Positions 35,916-44,768 are shown, counted from the first letter of the stretch. The stretch is DNA of 64,000 bases from Azoarcus sp. L1K30 (GCF_018122735.1 NZ_JAGRRD010000001.1:3391190-3455189), one strand, 5' to 3'. Notes: generated from the sequence alone by a model not told the origin. Program-made: numbers and translations.

Positions 35916-36683
35916 ATGAACATGCATACCTCAACATCGACCGGAGAGCCCCCACGGCGCAGAGCGCGGGGTCTTGCGCACGAACTCGTCGCCGAACTGA
36001 CCCGTCGCATACAGTCCGGCACCTTGCGACCGGGTGACCGGCTGCCGACCGAATCCGAAATCGTCCGCGAACAAGGCGTCAGCCGCACCGTGGTGCGCGA
36101 GGCGATTTCACGCCTGCAGGCGGGCGGGCTGGTGGAGACGCGCCACGGCGTGGGCTCCTTCGTGCTGGCCCGCTCGCCGAAGTCGACGGGCAGTCTGAGC
36201 ATCGATCCCGGCACCCTGATGACGGTGCGCGATGTCATTGCGATTCTCGAGTTGCGCATCAGTGTCGAGACCGAGGCCGCTTCGCTGGCGGCATTGCGCC
36301 GCACCGAGGCGCAACTTGGTGCGATCGACGCGGCGCTGGACGGCTTTCGGGCCGCGGTCGGTGACCAGCGCGCCTGCGTGGGCGCGGATATCTCGTTTCA
36401 CATGGCGATTGCGGATGCGACCTGCAATCCGCATTTTTCCGATTTCATGCGATACCTCGGCGAGGCCATCATTCCGCGCGCCCGGGTGAACACCGCCCAG
36501 TTGGCCGGCGACGATTTTCAGCAATACCTGTACCGGGTCAATCGTGAGCACGAAGACATCTACAATGCGATCCGCCGGCAGGACCCGGAGGCGGCGCGGG
36601 CGGCGATGAGAACGCACCTGTCCAACAGCCGCGAGCGACTGTTGCGGGTGCAGGAGGAAGCCGAACGCGGCGAGTCGGCCTGA
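35916..36683 (+). CDS. FadR-subfamily GntR transcriptional regulator
   Basis: Regulator of 255 residues: GntR winged helix at about 18-85 (RIQSGTLRPGDRLPTESEIV, then VSRTVVREAISRLQAGGLVE) and an all-helical FCD ligand domain (about 105-235), where Asp/His metal ligands such as ADISFHMAIAD and VNREHEDI are seen. Divergent from gudD, it probably represses the hexuronate/hexarate operon and itself, released by a sugar acid or KDG-like intermediate (inference). The ATG at 35916 is taken; 35922 is possible. Two AEC permeases follow on the same strand. Confidence 0.88.
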   Translation: MNMHTSTSTGEPPRRRARGLAHELVAELTRRIQSGTLRPGDRLPTESEIVREQGVSRTVVREAISRLQAGGLVETRHGVGSFVLARSPKSTGSLSIDPGTLMTVRDVIAILELRISVETEAASLAALRRTEAQLGAIDAALDGFRAAVGDQRACVGADISFHMAIADATCNPHFSDFMRYLGEAIIPRARVNTAQLAGDDFQQYLYRVNREHEDIYNAIRRQDPEAARAAMRTHLSNSRERLLRVQEEAERGESA

Positions 36684-36719
36684 GCGTCAGGACGCACGGC
36701 TTTTTGGACTTGATATTCA

Positions 36720-37655
36720 GTGGACGTCATCGTCGGCATCATCCTGCCAGTTTTCGGTACGCTCGGTCTTGGCTACGGCGCAGCGCGCTTCCGTGTGTTT
36801 GACGATGCGGCCAATCGGGGACTGTCGCTTTTCGTATTCAATTTCGCACTGCCGTTGCTGCTGTTTCGGGCCATTGCGCAGACGAAGCTGCCCGACGCCC
36901 TGCCCTGGGGGTACCTGCTGTCGTATTATCTTGGCGCATTCGGGGTGTTCGGCATGGCCATGCTGACAGCTCGCCGTGTCTTTGGTCGGCGTCTGGATGA
37001 ACAGGGCGTGCTCGGGCTCGGGGCATCGTTCTCCAATACCGGCATGCTCGGCATTCCGCTGGTGGTGACGGCTTTTGGCGCCGATGCCGCGCTGCCGCTG
37101 TTCGTGATGATCGCGTGTCACAGCCTGTTGATGCTGCCTCCGACAACGGCGGTGATCGAAGCCGGGCAGGGTGACAGACAGTCGATTGTCGCGCTGCTGC
37201 TGAGCCTGTCGAAAAGTATCCTGTCGACGCCGATCATCTGGGGCTTGAGCGGTGGCCTGGCGATGGCCTTGCTCGGCGTCGACATACCCGGGCCACTCGA
37301 TGCGGTGGCCAAGGGCATGGGCGGTGCGGCGACACCCTGCGCCCTGTTTGCGCTTGGCGCTTCGCTGACCCGCTATCGCCTGGGTGCCAACCTTCGGGAA
37401 CCCCTGGTTCTTGTCGGGCTGAAGACCATCGTGCATCCTGCGCTGGTGTGGTTGCTGGCCACGCAGGTGTTCGATGTGCCGCCGCTGTGGGCGATGACCG
37501 GGGTGACGCTGGCCGCGCTGCCGGCCGGAATCACGCCCTATCTGTTTGCGCAACGCTACGCGGCCTGTCAGGCGACGGTGGCATCAGCGGTGTTTCTATC
37601 CACCGTGTTTTCGGTGCTGAGTCTATCCATTCTCTTGCTGATGCTTCGTGCCTGA
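36720..37655 (+). CDS. AEC family permease (auxin efflux carrier-like), first copy
   Basis: Integral membrane protein of 311 residues with about ten hydrophobic segments. The AEC pattern of two inverted halves is visible: ILPVFGTLGLGYGAARF at the start, GLGASFSNTGMLGIPL near 100 and LFALGASLTRYRL near 218. Substrates in the family include carboxylates such as malate and malonate. It begins with GTG at 36720, 36 bases after the regulator stop, so the two may be cotranscribed and this permease may move a related acid. Substrate unknown. Confidence 0.84.
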   Translation: MDVIVGIILPVFGTLGLGYGAARFRVFDDAANRGLSLFVFNFALPLLLFRAIAQTKLPDALPWGYLLSYYLGAFGVFGMAMLTARRVFGRRLDEQGVLGLGASFSNTGMLGIPLVVTAFGADAALPLFVMIACHSLLMLPPTTAVIEAGQGDRQSIVALLLSLSKSILSTPIIWGLSGGLAMALLGVDIPGPLDAVAKGMGGAATPCALFALGASLTRYRLGANLREPLVLVGLKTIVHPALVWLLATQVFDVPPLWAMTGVTLAALPAGITPYLFAQRYAACQATVASAVFLSTVFSVLSLSILLLMLRA

Positions 37656-37734
37656 GGCTCGGGATCGGCAGGTCGGGTGTCGGGGGGCCAGGGCCCATGC
37701 CGGATCCGAATTGACGCAATCATGAGGCGGGTCG

Positions 37735-38685
37735 ATGTCCGGGTTTCTCGAGGTTGTTGATTTTTCCTTCGTCGTGACCGGGCCGATCTTCGTCATTCTC
37801 GCGCTGGGTGTCGTCCTGCGGCGCACCGGCCTGATCACCGACGGCTTCATTGAAGGGGGGTCGAAGCTCGTCTTTACGGTCGGTTTGCCCGCCCTGCTCT
37901 TTCTCAGCATCAGCAAGACGCAGGGTGTGGACTCGGCCCCCTTCGACATGATCGGCTTTGGCTTGCTGGCGACCTTTCTGCTGTATCTGGCGCTGGAAAA
38001 GGTGGCGAAGCATGTCGTCGAACCGGCGCGCGACCGCGGCGTGGTCGTGCAGGGGGCGTTCCGCTCCAACTTCGGCGTAATCGGGCTGGCCTACTGCGCG
38101 AATGCCTATGGCGAGGCCGGTCTTGCGACGGCATCGCTCTACCTCGGTCTGATTACCATCCTGGTCAATGTGCTGGGTGTGATCACGCTCAGTCGCGCGC
38201 TGGACAAACCGCAGGGGCTGGGGCAGATGGTGCGTGGCGTGGCCACCAATCCCCTGATCATCGGCATTGTCCTGGCGCTACCGGTGTCATGGCTGGGCAT
38301 ATCGCTGCCCAGGATCGTGCTGCAGTCGGGACGCTATTTCGCCGACATGACCCTGCCTGTCGCCCTGCTGTGTACCGGCGCCTCGCTCAATTTTCGTTCC
38401 TTGCGACAGGAATTGGGCAACACCCTGCTCGCCATCGCCGGCAAGCTGGTGGTGATGCCCCTGGTGCTGAGTGTCGGCGCAGTGCTGTGCGGGTTTCGCG
38501 GGATCGAGCTTGGCACCCTGATGCTGATGGCGTCGGCACCGTCAGCCGCGGCAGGCTACGTGATGGTACGTGCGATGGGCGGCAATGCTGCCCTGGCGGC
38601 CAACATCATCGCCCTCACCACGCTGGGCTCCATCGTCACCACCAGCATCGGCATCATGGTGCTCAAGGGCGTGGGATGGATGTGA
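37735..38685 (+). CDS. AEC family permease, second copy
   Basis: Second AEC permease, 316 residues, about ten hydrophobic helices. Matching landmarks are GPIFVILALGVVLRRTGLI, the FRSNFGVIGLAYCANAYGEAG region near 105 and LLCTGASLNFRSLR near 215, which align with the first copy but differ enough that this is not a recent duplication. The gap to the first copy is 79 bases. It is followed by a small hairpin. Transport role unknown; likely an organic acid. Confidence 0.84.
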   Translation: MSGFLEVVDFSFVVTGPIFVILALGVVLRRTGLITDGFIEGGSKLVFTVGLPALLFLSISKTQGVDSAPFDMIGFGLLATFLLYLALEKVAKHVVEPARDRGVVVQGAFRSNFGVIGLAYCANAYGEAGLATASLYLGLITILVNVLGVITLSRALDKPQGLGQMVRGVATNPLIIGIVLALPVSWLGISLPRIVLQSGRYFADMTLPVALLCTGASLNFRSLRQELGNTLLAIAGKLVVMPLVLSVGAVLCGFRGIELGTLMLMASAPSAAAGYVMVRAMGGNAALAANIIALTTLGSIVTTSIGIMVLKGVGWM

Positions 38686-38695
38686 TGCAGGGGCG

Positions 38696-38714
38696 ATTGC
38701 CCAACTCGGGCAAT
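38696..38714. terminator. Small hairpin after the second AEC permease gene
   Basis: ATTGCCC (38696-38702) and GGGCAAT (38708-38714) with an AACTC loop, ten bases beyond the stop codon. No T-run follows, so termination is only a possibility. Confidence 0.3.
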
Positions 38715-38861
38715 TCAGGTTGCCCTTGGATACCCGCCAATCGGCGCCAGCAGTGACCGCGGTGTAAGATCTCGAACATATGTATTTAGTACTAGACGTG
38801 GCGGGCTGTTTACAGACCAAGGCAGGATGTTTTCGCTTGCCTCGTCGGGAGACTGTGCTTC

Positions 38862-40709
38862 ATGTCGAGCTTCGCGCAGGTTCTCGTTTCCGCTCTATCC
38901 CGACGACCGCTGAAGTTGATTCGGGTCGTGGTGGGTGTCGGCTGCGCAATCGTGCTCGGGCTGATGTGGCTGAATCTGATCGCGAATCAGCGTGCGGCGG
39001 AAGCCGACGAGGTCGGGCGTATCCGTCAGCAGGCAAGGGTTCATGTGCGTGCAGCGGCGGATACCGTGCAGGCCGAGATCGACAATTTCGACTTTGCCTT
39101 GCATGCGGCACGTCAGGCGGCGATGGCCGGTCGCGAAGCCCTGAACATGTTCGGCAGCATCGTGACCGACGCGATGCCGCCGCAACTGGTGATCCAGTTG
39201 TTCCTTATCGATGCGTCGGGTTATCTCCAGTATTCCTCTCTTGGTCCGGCGCCACGCAACTACCTTGGTGACCGGGACTATTTCAGGACGCTCGCCGCGG
39301 CGAAGAATGACAGGCTCGTGATCAGCGATCCGGTCTACGGGCGCCTGTCCAACAAGTGGAGCATTCAGTTCGCGCGCGGGGTGTGGAAGGCGGACGGCGA
39401 GTTCATGGGCGTGGTAGCGCTCGCAGTGTCGCCGGAAACCTGGGTAACGAAGCTGAAGTCCTTCGAAGTGGAGCAAAGCGACGTGTTCGCCGTGCTCGGT
39501 GCGGACGGTTCGTATCTGTTGAGGACGCTGTATGCCGACGGCTATTACGGCAAACGTGTGCCTGGAGACCGCCCCTTCCTGCAACATCCGGAGCAGATGA
39601 ACGGGGATTTTTCCGTGGCCGGCGCGCTCGACGGCGTGGCGCGCATGTTCGCATGGATCCGCTTGCCTTCGGGTCTGATCGTGGCCATGGGCATAGGGCT
39701 CGATGAAGCCCTGGCGCCCGTGCAGGCGCTTGGCCGCCAATCATTGCTGCGCACCTCCCTGCTCAGCAGTCTGCTGGTACTTGCGTCCGCTGCGCTGGTA
39801 CTCGCGCTCGGCCGCTATGAGAAAGTGGTCGAGAAATCCCGTGCCCGCGAGGAACATTACCGGAGTGTGCTCGACAACATGGCCGAGGGCATCATGATCG
39901 TCGACAGCGATGATCGCATCATCGGCGTCAACCCGGCCTTCACCGGCATTACCGGATATGGGCTGGATGAAGTCGCCGGCCGCAACCCCGCCCTGCTGTC
40001 GCCAAAGACGCCGGGTGCGCGAAATCTCGGCGAGTTGATCGGGCGTTATCGCTCGGGTAGCTGGGAGGACGATTTCGATGGCGTGCGCTGGAATGGCGAG
40101 ACCTATACCGGCCGGGCGACGCTTTCGGTCGTGCGTGCCATGGACGGACGGCTGACCAACCGTATCGTGCTGCTGGCCGATGTGACCGAGCGGCGGCGCA
40201 AGGACGGCGAGATCTGGCATCAGGCCAACTTCGACAGCCTGACGGGCCTGCCAAACCGGGCGCTGATGATGGACCGCCTCGAGCGCATGATCAGTCATGC
40301 GCGGCGCCAGCAGTCGTCGGTGGCCGTGCTGTTTGTCGATCTGGATCGCTTCAAGCCGGTCAATGATAATTTCGGACACGAGGTGGGTGACCGCCTGCTG
40401 TGCGAAGTTGCACGCAGGCTGGAGGCGCTGTTCCGGGAAGAGGACACGGTGTCGCGCATTGGCGGCGACGAGTTCGTGGTGCTGCTGCCGCGCGACTTCG
40501 AGTCGGCCGCACTCGAAGCCACGGCAAAGAAAGTGGTCGACAGGTTGTCGCAGCCGTTCGGCCTCGGCGACGACATGATCGAGATATCGTGTTGTGTCGG
40601 CATTGCCCGCTTCCCGGAGGACGGCGACAGTGCATCGGCGCTCATCCACAAGGCCGATGTGGCGATGTACCGGGCCAAGGAAAGCGGCCGTTCGGCCTGG
40701 AGCACCTAG
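38862..40709 (+). CDS. Membrane-bound diguanylate cyclase (double-Cache-PAS-GGDEF)
   Basis: Makes c-di-GMP from two GTP; 615 residues. Domain order: N-terminal helix (about 20-42), periplasmic Cache-type sensor (about 45-295), second helix (about 298-320), PAS domain (about 335-445) and GGDEF domain (about 450-612). The active-site motif is intact as GGDEF (534-538), and an inhibitory I-site RxxD is seen at Arg525-Asp528, five residues before it. No EAL domain follows, so it should be a cyclase, not a phosphodiesterase. Signal unknown. Transcribed alone. Confidence 0.92.
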   Translation: MSSFAQVLVSALSRRPLKLIRVVVGVGCAIVLGLMWLNLIANQRAAEADEVGRIRQQARVHVRAAADTVQAEIDNFDFALHAARQAAMAGREALNMFGSIVTDAMPPQLVIQLFLIDASGYLQYSSLGPAPRNYLGDRDYFRTLAAAKNDRLVISDPVYGRLSNKWSIQFARGVWKADGEFMGVVALAVSPETWVTKLKSFEVEQSDVFAVLGADGSYLLRTLYADGYYGKRVPGDRPFLQHPEQMNGDFSVAGALDGVARMFAWIRLPSGLIVAMGIGLDEALAPVQALGRQSLLRTSLLSSLLVLASAALVLALGRYEKVVEKSRAREEHYRSVLDNMAEGIMIVDSDDRIIGVNPAFTGITGYGLDEVAGRNPALLSPKTPGARNLGELIGRYRSGSWEDDFDGVRWNGETYTGRATLSVVRAMDGRLTNRIVLLADVTERRRKDGEIWHQANFDSLTGLPNRALMMDRLERMISHARRQQSSVAVLFVDLDRFKPVNDNFGHEVGDRLLCEVARRLEALFREEDTVSRIGGDEFVVLLPRDFESAALEATAKKVVDRLSQPFGLGDDMIEISCCVGIARFPEDGDSASALIHKADVAMYRAKESGRSAWST

Positions 40710-40748
40710 TGCCGTGCTGCACTCTTGGCAGAACCTCGTTGTCAGGTG

Positions 40749-40781
40749 CTTTCCCCTTTTCCTGAACATACAAGGGGAAAG
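40749..40781. terminator. Inverted repeat between convergent diguanylate cyclase and LysR genes
   Basis: Perfect 10-bp arms CTTTCCCCTT (40749-40758) and AAGGGGAAAG (40772-40781) with a 13-base loop. It lies between two convergent stops (40709 and 40854), the expected place for a shared bidirectional terminator. Confidence 0.45.
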
Positions 40782-40853
40782 GAGCCCACCCCAATCCGGG
40801 AGTCTCGTTTGCAGCGTGTGTTGGGGCGGCGGTCAATGGGCCGGGGCCTGTAC

Positions 40854-41741
40854 TCACGTTCCCGCGGCGGCAAGGGTGACGAGGTGATCTGCCGTGCGCC
40901 GCGCCAAAGGCTGCAACATGCCGCGCGCGGTCAGCGTGAGCCAATAGTGGCCGGCTTCGAACATCGCCGGATGTCCGCGACGAATCCGTCCGCTCTCCAG
41001 ATGGGGTTGGGCGGCAAGGGTGGTCAGCAGCACGGGGCCGGCACCGCCGATGCAGGCTTCAACCGCGCTCAGCGGATCGTCCACGGTGACCGAGTAGCGC
41101 AGTGGCGGGCAATGACCGTAGGCGTGGTGTATCCACTGCGACCAATCGGCGCCTTTGTGGCAGACGAGATCGTGGCACGCGAGCTCTGTCGCCGATACTG
41201 GCGCGCGAAGGGGCGAGCCGCCTGCCAAATAGATGCCGACATGTCCGGCGAACAAGGTGTGTGCATCGCCATGCGGCGATGTGGGTGAGAACTCGATGAC
41301 GATGTCTGCCTCTGTGCTTGGTGCGGCGTCTGGCAGGCGACTGGTACTGAGTTCGAATCCCAGTTCGGGTGCGCCGAGACGTGTGCGCAGCACAGGCAGT
41401 TGCTGCGGAAGCCAATGTGCGCCCAGCACGGGCGTGACATCGAGATGCACACGCTGCCGCACCCTTGTGCGCAGCGTTTGCGTCGCCTCGCGAAAGGCGA
41501 AGACAAGCCGGGTCAATTCGTCGTGGCAGGCCTGGCCTGCTGGGGTGGCAACCATGTGCCGACCTTGGCGCTCGAGCAGCTTCAGTCCGAGGCTGTGTTC
41601 CGCCTGGCGGATGCGGTGGCTGATCGCGGATGGGGTGAGTGAGAGCTCCTCCGCGGCGAGCGTCAGGCTGCCGAGGCGAACGCTTGCTTCGAGCGCCAGC
41701 AGTTCCAGCAGGGGCAGATCACGCAATAATGAACGACTCAT
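40854..41741 (-). CDS. LysR-family transcriptional regulator (GcvA-like)
   Basis: Regulator of 295 residues with a LysR winged helix at about 10-65 (GSLTLAAEELSLTPSAISHRIRQAEHSLG split as helix-turn-helix) and a periplasmic-binding-fold effector domain. The ATG at 41741 starts MSRSLLRDLP; the frame extends upstream into the divergent LysR gene and that part is rejected. Only 17 bases separate its start codon from that of the opposite LysR gene, so each promoter must overlap the other gene. The effector is unknown. Confidence 0.86.
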   Translation of the reverse strand: MSRSLLRDLPLLELLALEASVRLGSLTLAAEELSLTPSAISHRIRQAEHSLGLKLLERQGRHMVATPAGQACHDELTRLVFAFREATQTLRTRVRQRVHLDVTPVLGAHWLPQQLPVLRTRLGAPELGFELSTSRLPDAAPSTEADIVIEFSPTSPHGDAHTLFAGHVGIYLAGGSPLRAPVSATELACHDLVCHKGADWSQWIHHAYGHCPPLRYSVTVDDPLSAVEACIGGAGPVLLTTLAAQPHLESGRIRRGHPAMFEAGHYWLTLTARGMLQPLARRTADHLVTLAAAGT

Positions 41742-41758
41742 GTGCAGGACGCTCCACC

Positions 41759-42703
41759 ATGTTCTCAAGTACGCCCGTTCCCCCGCTGCATGCGCTGGTC
41801 GCCTTCGAGGCCCTGGTCCGCCAGGGCACGGCAGCACGTGCCCTGCGTGAGCTGGGGGTCAGCAAGGCCGCTCTTGCCGGCTCGGTCGCCCTGCTCGAGG
41901 AGCGCACCGGCCTGCATCTTTTCGTGCGACATACACCCGTCGTAGAACTCACCGCCGAAGGCCTGGCCTACTATCATGCCGTTGCAGCATTTGCCCACGG
42001 TATTGCCGATGTGCTGCATCGTCTAGGCGGTCACTTCGGTACCGAAATCCGTATTGCCGCCACGCCCGGCGTGGCGCGCCTGTGGCTGGCATCGCAGCTC
42101 GAGACGATCCGTGCATCGTGTGCCGGTGTGGCGTTCAAGGTCGCGGTGAGCGAGTCCTTGTCCGACCTCGAACGCAGCGAGTGTGACATTGCCCTGCGCT
42201 ACTGTCATCCGGACGAATATGACGACGAATGCCATGTCCTGTGGCGTGAATCGCTGGCCGTTTTCGCACCCGAGACCCAAGGCGGTGGCCTTCGTCTGCG
42301 CGCGCTGTCCGATTTGCTCGCCAATGAACCCTTGATCGAACATCCGTCGTTTTCATGGTCTCGCGTCGCCGCGCACATTGGTCTTGCTTCCCTGCCACGT
42401 GCCCCCGGACTGGTGTGCCATGACCTGTACGCCATCCTGTCGGCCTGTGCGCGTGGTGAAGGGCTGGCGCTGTTGCCCGAACGCCTCACCCACGACATGC
42501 GCGCCCGTCTCGGCCTGGTGCCGGTCAACGCCTGTCGGCTCGATGCAAAGCCATATGTGCTGTTGTATTCAGCACGTGGGCGGGCACGTCCGGTGGTACG
42601 CGATTGCGCCCGGATCATCGTCGGTCTTGCTGCCCAACTGCAGCCGGATGCCGAGGTCGGCGAGGCAGGTCCGCAACATCCGCATACCGACCCGTCCGCA
42701 TGA
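41759..42703 (+). CDS. LysR-family transcriptional regulator, divergent partner
   Basis: Second LysR-type regulator, 314 residues. The HTH at about 8-60 is recognisable though divergent (LHALVAFEALVRQGTAARALRELGVSKAALAGSVALLEERTG as family pattern). The effector domain follows with YCHPDEYDDE and ALLPERLTHDM. The ATG at 41759 gives the normal N-terminus; an in-frame ATG at 41729 would overlap the opposite LysR gene. Its 3' end overlaps the convergent DUF2917 gene by 135 bases. Target unknown; the operon at 43.2 kb is a candidate. Confidence 0.8.
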   Translation: MFSSTPVPPLHALVAFEALVRQGTAARALRELGVSKAALAGSVALLEERTGLHLFVRHTPVVELTAEGLAYYHAVAAFAHGIADVLHRLGGHFGTEIRIAATPGVARLWLASQLETIRASCAGVAFKVAVSESLSDLERSECDIALRYCHPDEYDDECHVLWRESLAVFAPETQGGGLRLRALSDLLANEPLIEHPSFSWSRVAAHIGLASLPRAPGLVCHDLYAILSACARGEGLALLPERLTHDMRARLGLVPVNACRLDAKPYVLLYSARGRARPVVRDCARIIVGLAAQLQPDAEVGEAGPQHPHTDPSA

Positions 42704-42943
42704 TCGCAGGCGCGGGTGGATGACAACCCGGGCCAGGTTGCGGCTGCTGAGCACGACAACCCCGTCGCGGCGTACGGTGTGCGATTCGCCGGCCATCAGC
42801 ACGACATCCAGCCCCGGACGCTGCTCGGTCAGCCAGATCATGCCCTCGGTACAGCTGATCCGTGTCCCCTCGGCAAGGTCGATCGCTTGTACGGACTTCT
42901 TGCCCAGCGTCAGTTCGGCCATGACTTCGAAAGCTGAGTGCAT
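42569..42943 (-). CDS. DUF2917 family protein
   Basis: Small cytoplasmic protein of 124 residues. The first 75 match the DUF2917 pattern (GTRISCTEGMIWLTEQRPG, then MAGESHTVRRDGVVVLSS), a compact cupin-like fold of unknown function. The last 45 or so, from about residue 80, have no family character and lie antisense to the end of the plus-strand LysR gene, so a stop-codon loss may have extended the protein. A strong GGAGGA lies seven to eight bases before the ATG at 42943. Confidence 0.72.
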   Translation of the reverse strand: MHSAFEVMAELTLGKKSVQAIDLAEGTRISCTEGMIWLTEQRPGLDVVLMAGESHTVRRDGVVVLSSRNLARVVIHPRLRSCGRVGMRMLRTCLADLGIRLQLGSKTDDDPGAIAYHRTCPPTC

Positions 42944-42995
42944 CGCTGATTCCTCCGGTCGATATGCCCCCTCTCCACGGCATACATAAAAAGTG

Positions 42996-43013
42996 CCGTC
43001 CCCGGAGGGACGG
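42996..43013. repeat. Small GC hairpin in the divergent DUF2917 / isomerase spacer
   Basis: CCGTCCC (42996-43002) and GGGACGG (43007-43013) around CGGA. It lies 53 bases upstream of the DUF2917 start in the 251-bp divergent spacer. Role unclear; possibly part of a 5' leader. Confidence 0.35.
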
Positions 43014-43099
43014 TTCCGATGGCGGAAAAAGCACCTGCCAGGGGGCAGGCGGGGAGAGGACGGTGAGGTCAGCGTAAGGCGGTCGCGGGTGAGGTGTGC

Positions 43100-43133
43100 T
43101 GAAAATTGCGGTGTGCGCGCTCAGCAATCTTCA
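43100..43133. promoter_or_regulatory. Interrupted inverted repeat upstream of the isomerase-CmcJ operon
   Basis: TGAAAATTGC (43100-43109) and GCAATCTTCA (43124-43133), complementary at nine of ten positions, 14-base spacer. It is centred about 78 bases before the ATG at 43195, where LysR-type activators usually bind; two LysR genes are adjacent. Confidence 0.4.
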
Positions 43134-43194
43134 ACAATGCGCTGCTGCGCTTGGGGGACCATGGGCAGCGTGAATACCGCAGGAGGTGAAAGGA

Positions 43195-43839
43195 ATGATC
43201 GAGTCGTCAAATGGCGGGGTCGAGATCGAGTTCTGGTTCGATCCGGCGAGTTCCTATTCGTACATTGCTGCGGCCGACCTTGCCGGGATCGAAGCGCGGT
43301 GCGGCGCGATGTTCCGCTACCGGCCGTTCCTGCTGGGGCCGATCTTCGCCGCGCAGGGCTGGAACGATTCGCCCTTCAATCTCTATCCCGGCAAGGGGGC
43401 GTACATGTGGCGGGATCTGGGCAGGCTGTGTGCCGATCGCAAGCTGCCGCTGCGGCGGCCGCGCCAGTTTCCGCGCAACAGCGTGCTGCCGGCCTGCGTG
43501 GCGTTGATCGGGCTCGACCATGAATGGGGGAAGCGCTTCGTGACAGCGCTCTTTACCGCGAATTTCGGTCATGACGTCGATACCTCCAGCGCCGCGGGCC
43601 TCGGCGAGGTCCTGCGCGCTCTGGGCATCGATCCCGAGCCGGTACTGGCGGCCGCCGCCGACCCGGGTGTACGCGCACGATTGCGGGCGTCGACGGAAGA
43701 GGCCATCCGCCGCGGTATCTTCGGCGCACCGAGTTTCATGGTGGGCGAGGAGCTGTTCTGGGGAACCGATCGCCTCGAACAGGCGATTCGCCATGCGGGG
43801 GCAGTGTCCGCCCTGCCCTTGTCGGGAGAACATGGATGA
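43195..43839 (+). CDS. DsbA-fold 2-hydroxychromene-2-carboxylate isomerase family protein
   Basis: Cytoplasmic glutathione-S-transferase kappa/DsbA-like protein of 214 residues. It opens EIEFWFDPASSYSYIAA, where the usual CxxC is replaced by Ser-Ser-Tyr-Ser, and has the FPRNSVLPA and IFGAPSFMVGEELFWGTDRL motifs of HCCA isomerases, which isomerise an aromatic-ring-cleavage intermediate using glutathione. An AGGAGGT eight bases before 43195 decides the ATG over the GTG at 43186. The stop overlaps the next gene by four bases. Without naphthalene genes nearby, the substrate is unknown. Confidence 0.85.
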   Translation: MIESSNGGVEIEFWFDPASSYSYIAAADLAGIEARCGAMFRYRPFLLGPIFAAQGWNDSPFNLYPGKGAYMWRDLGRLCADRKLPLRRPRQFPRNSVLPACVALIGLDHEWGKRFVTALFTANFGHDVDTSSAAGLGEVLRALGIDPEPVLAAAADPGVRARLRASTEEAIRRGIFGAPSFMVGEELFWGTDRLEQAIRHAGAVSALPLSGEHG

Positions 43840-44651
43840 GCATCACGGCCGAATTCAGTTACCTGCTGCCCATGCAGGAGAAGCCCCGCACTTACCTGCA
43901 TCAGCCGCCGGCGGGCATCGAGCGGGAGAACGCCCGTTATGCATCGCATGCCTGCAGGGTGAACGACGCGCGGCACGGGCACGACACCCGACTGGACGTC
44001 GAGGGTTTCCGTCTGCTCGCCGAGCGCAGTGAGGTTGCCGATTTCCTTGACTGGCGCGAGGTGAGGGAAACCTACTATCGTGAATGCGCGGACATCGTCC
44101 GGCGCTTGACCGGTGCCCGACTGGCGATCGTGTTTGATCACCTCGTGCGAGCGCGCGAGCCGGGTCGTCCCGCGCTCGGCTTTGGTCGCGAAGGCGATGG
44201 CAACAAGCCGGCGGCGGTCGGCAGGGTACACAACGATTACACCGACGCATCCGGCCGGCGCCGGCTTGGCGTCCAGTGTCCGGGTATGGACGGCATGCGT
44301 TGGGAAGGCCGATTCGCGATCCTTAACCTGTGGCGGCCCCTGGTCAGTGAGGTGCTCGATACGCCGCTCGGTATCTGCGATGCCCGCAGCGTGCCGCAGG
44401 ACGATCTGGTGGCGTGCGATATCCACTACAAGGATCGCAGTGGCGAGATCTATCTCGCGACCCATTCTCCCCACCATCGTTGGTACTACTTTCCGAAGAT
44501 GACGCGCGATGAGGTGCTGGTGTTCAAGTCTTTCGACTCGGCGCAGGATGTCGCGCGCTTCACCCCGCATGCGGCGTTCGACGAACCGGAGATTCCACCC
44601 GATGCCCCCTTGCGCAGGAGTATCGAGTTGCGTGTGCTGGTGATCTACTGA
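43836..44651 (+). CDS. CmcJ/NvfI family oxidoreductase (non-haem Fe/2-oxoglutarate-like)
   Basis: Protein of 271 residues in the family of cephamycin CmcJ and the fungal oxygenase NvfI. The HxD iron motif is seen in GRVHNDYTD (about 128-136), distal His in THSPHHRWYYFPKM near 210 and the FKSFDS / ARFTPHAAFD end typical of the family, so iron binding is probable. It starts inside the preceding gene (ATGA overlap), hence coupled expression. In fungi such proteins act in secondary metabolism; the bacterial role is not known to me. Substrate unassigned. Confidence 0.8.
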   Translation: MSITAEFSYLLPMQEKPRTYLHQPPAGIERENARYASHACRVNDARHGHDTRLDVEGFRLLAERSEVADFLDWREVRETYYRECADIVRRLTGARLAIVFDHLVRAREPGRPALGFGREGDGNKPAAVGRVHNDYTDASGRRRLGVQCPGMDGMRWEGRFAILNLWRPLVSEVLDTPLGICDARSVPQDDLVACDIHYKDRSGEIYLATHSPHHRWYYFPKMTRDEVLVFKSFDSAQDVARFTPHAAFDEPEIPPDAPLRRSIELRVLVIY

Positions 44652-44768
44652 GGGACTGCGGCCATCGCCGGTTCGCCGCGGTGGCCGGTCGGGGAATCTT
44701 TTACCGTCGTGCTACTCTGACTGGAGCATTCCAATTCAGCGGCGGATGACGCCGCCCAAGAGATACGC

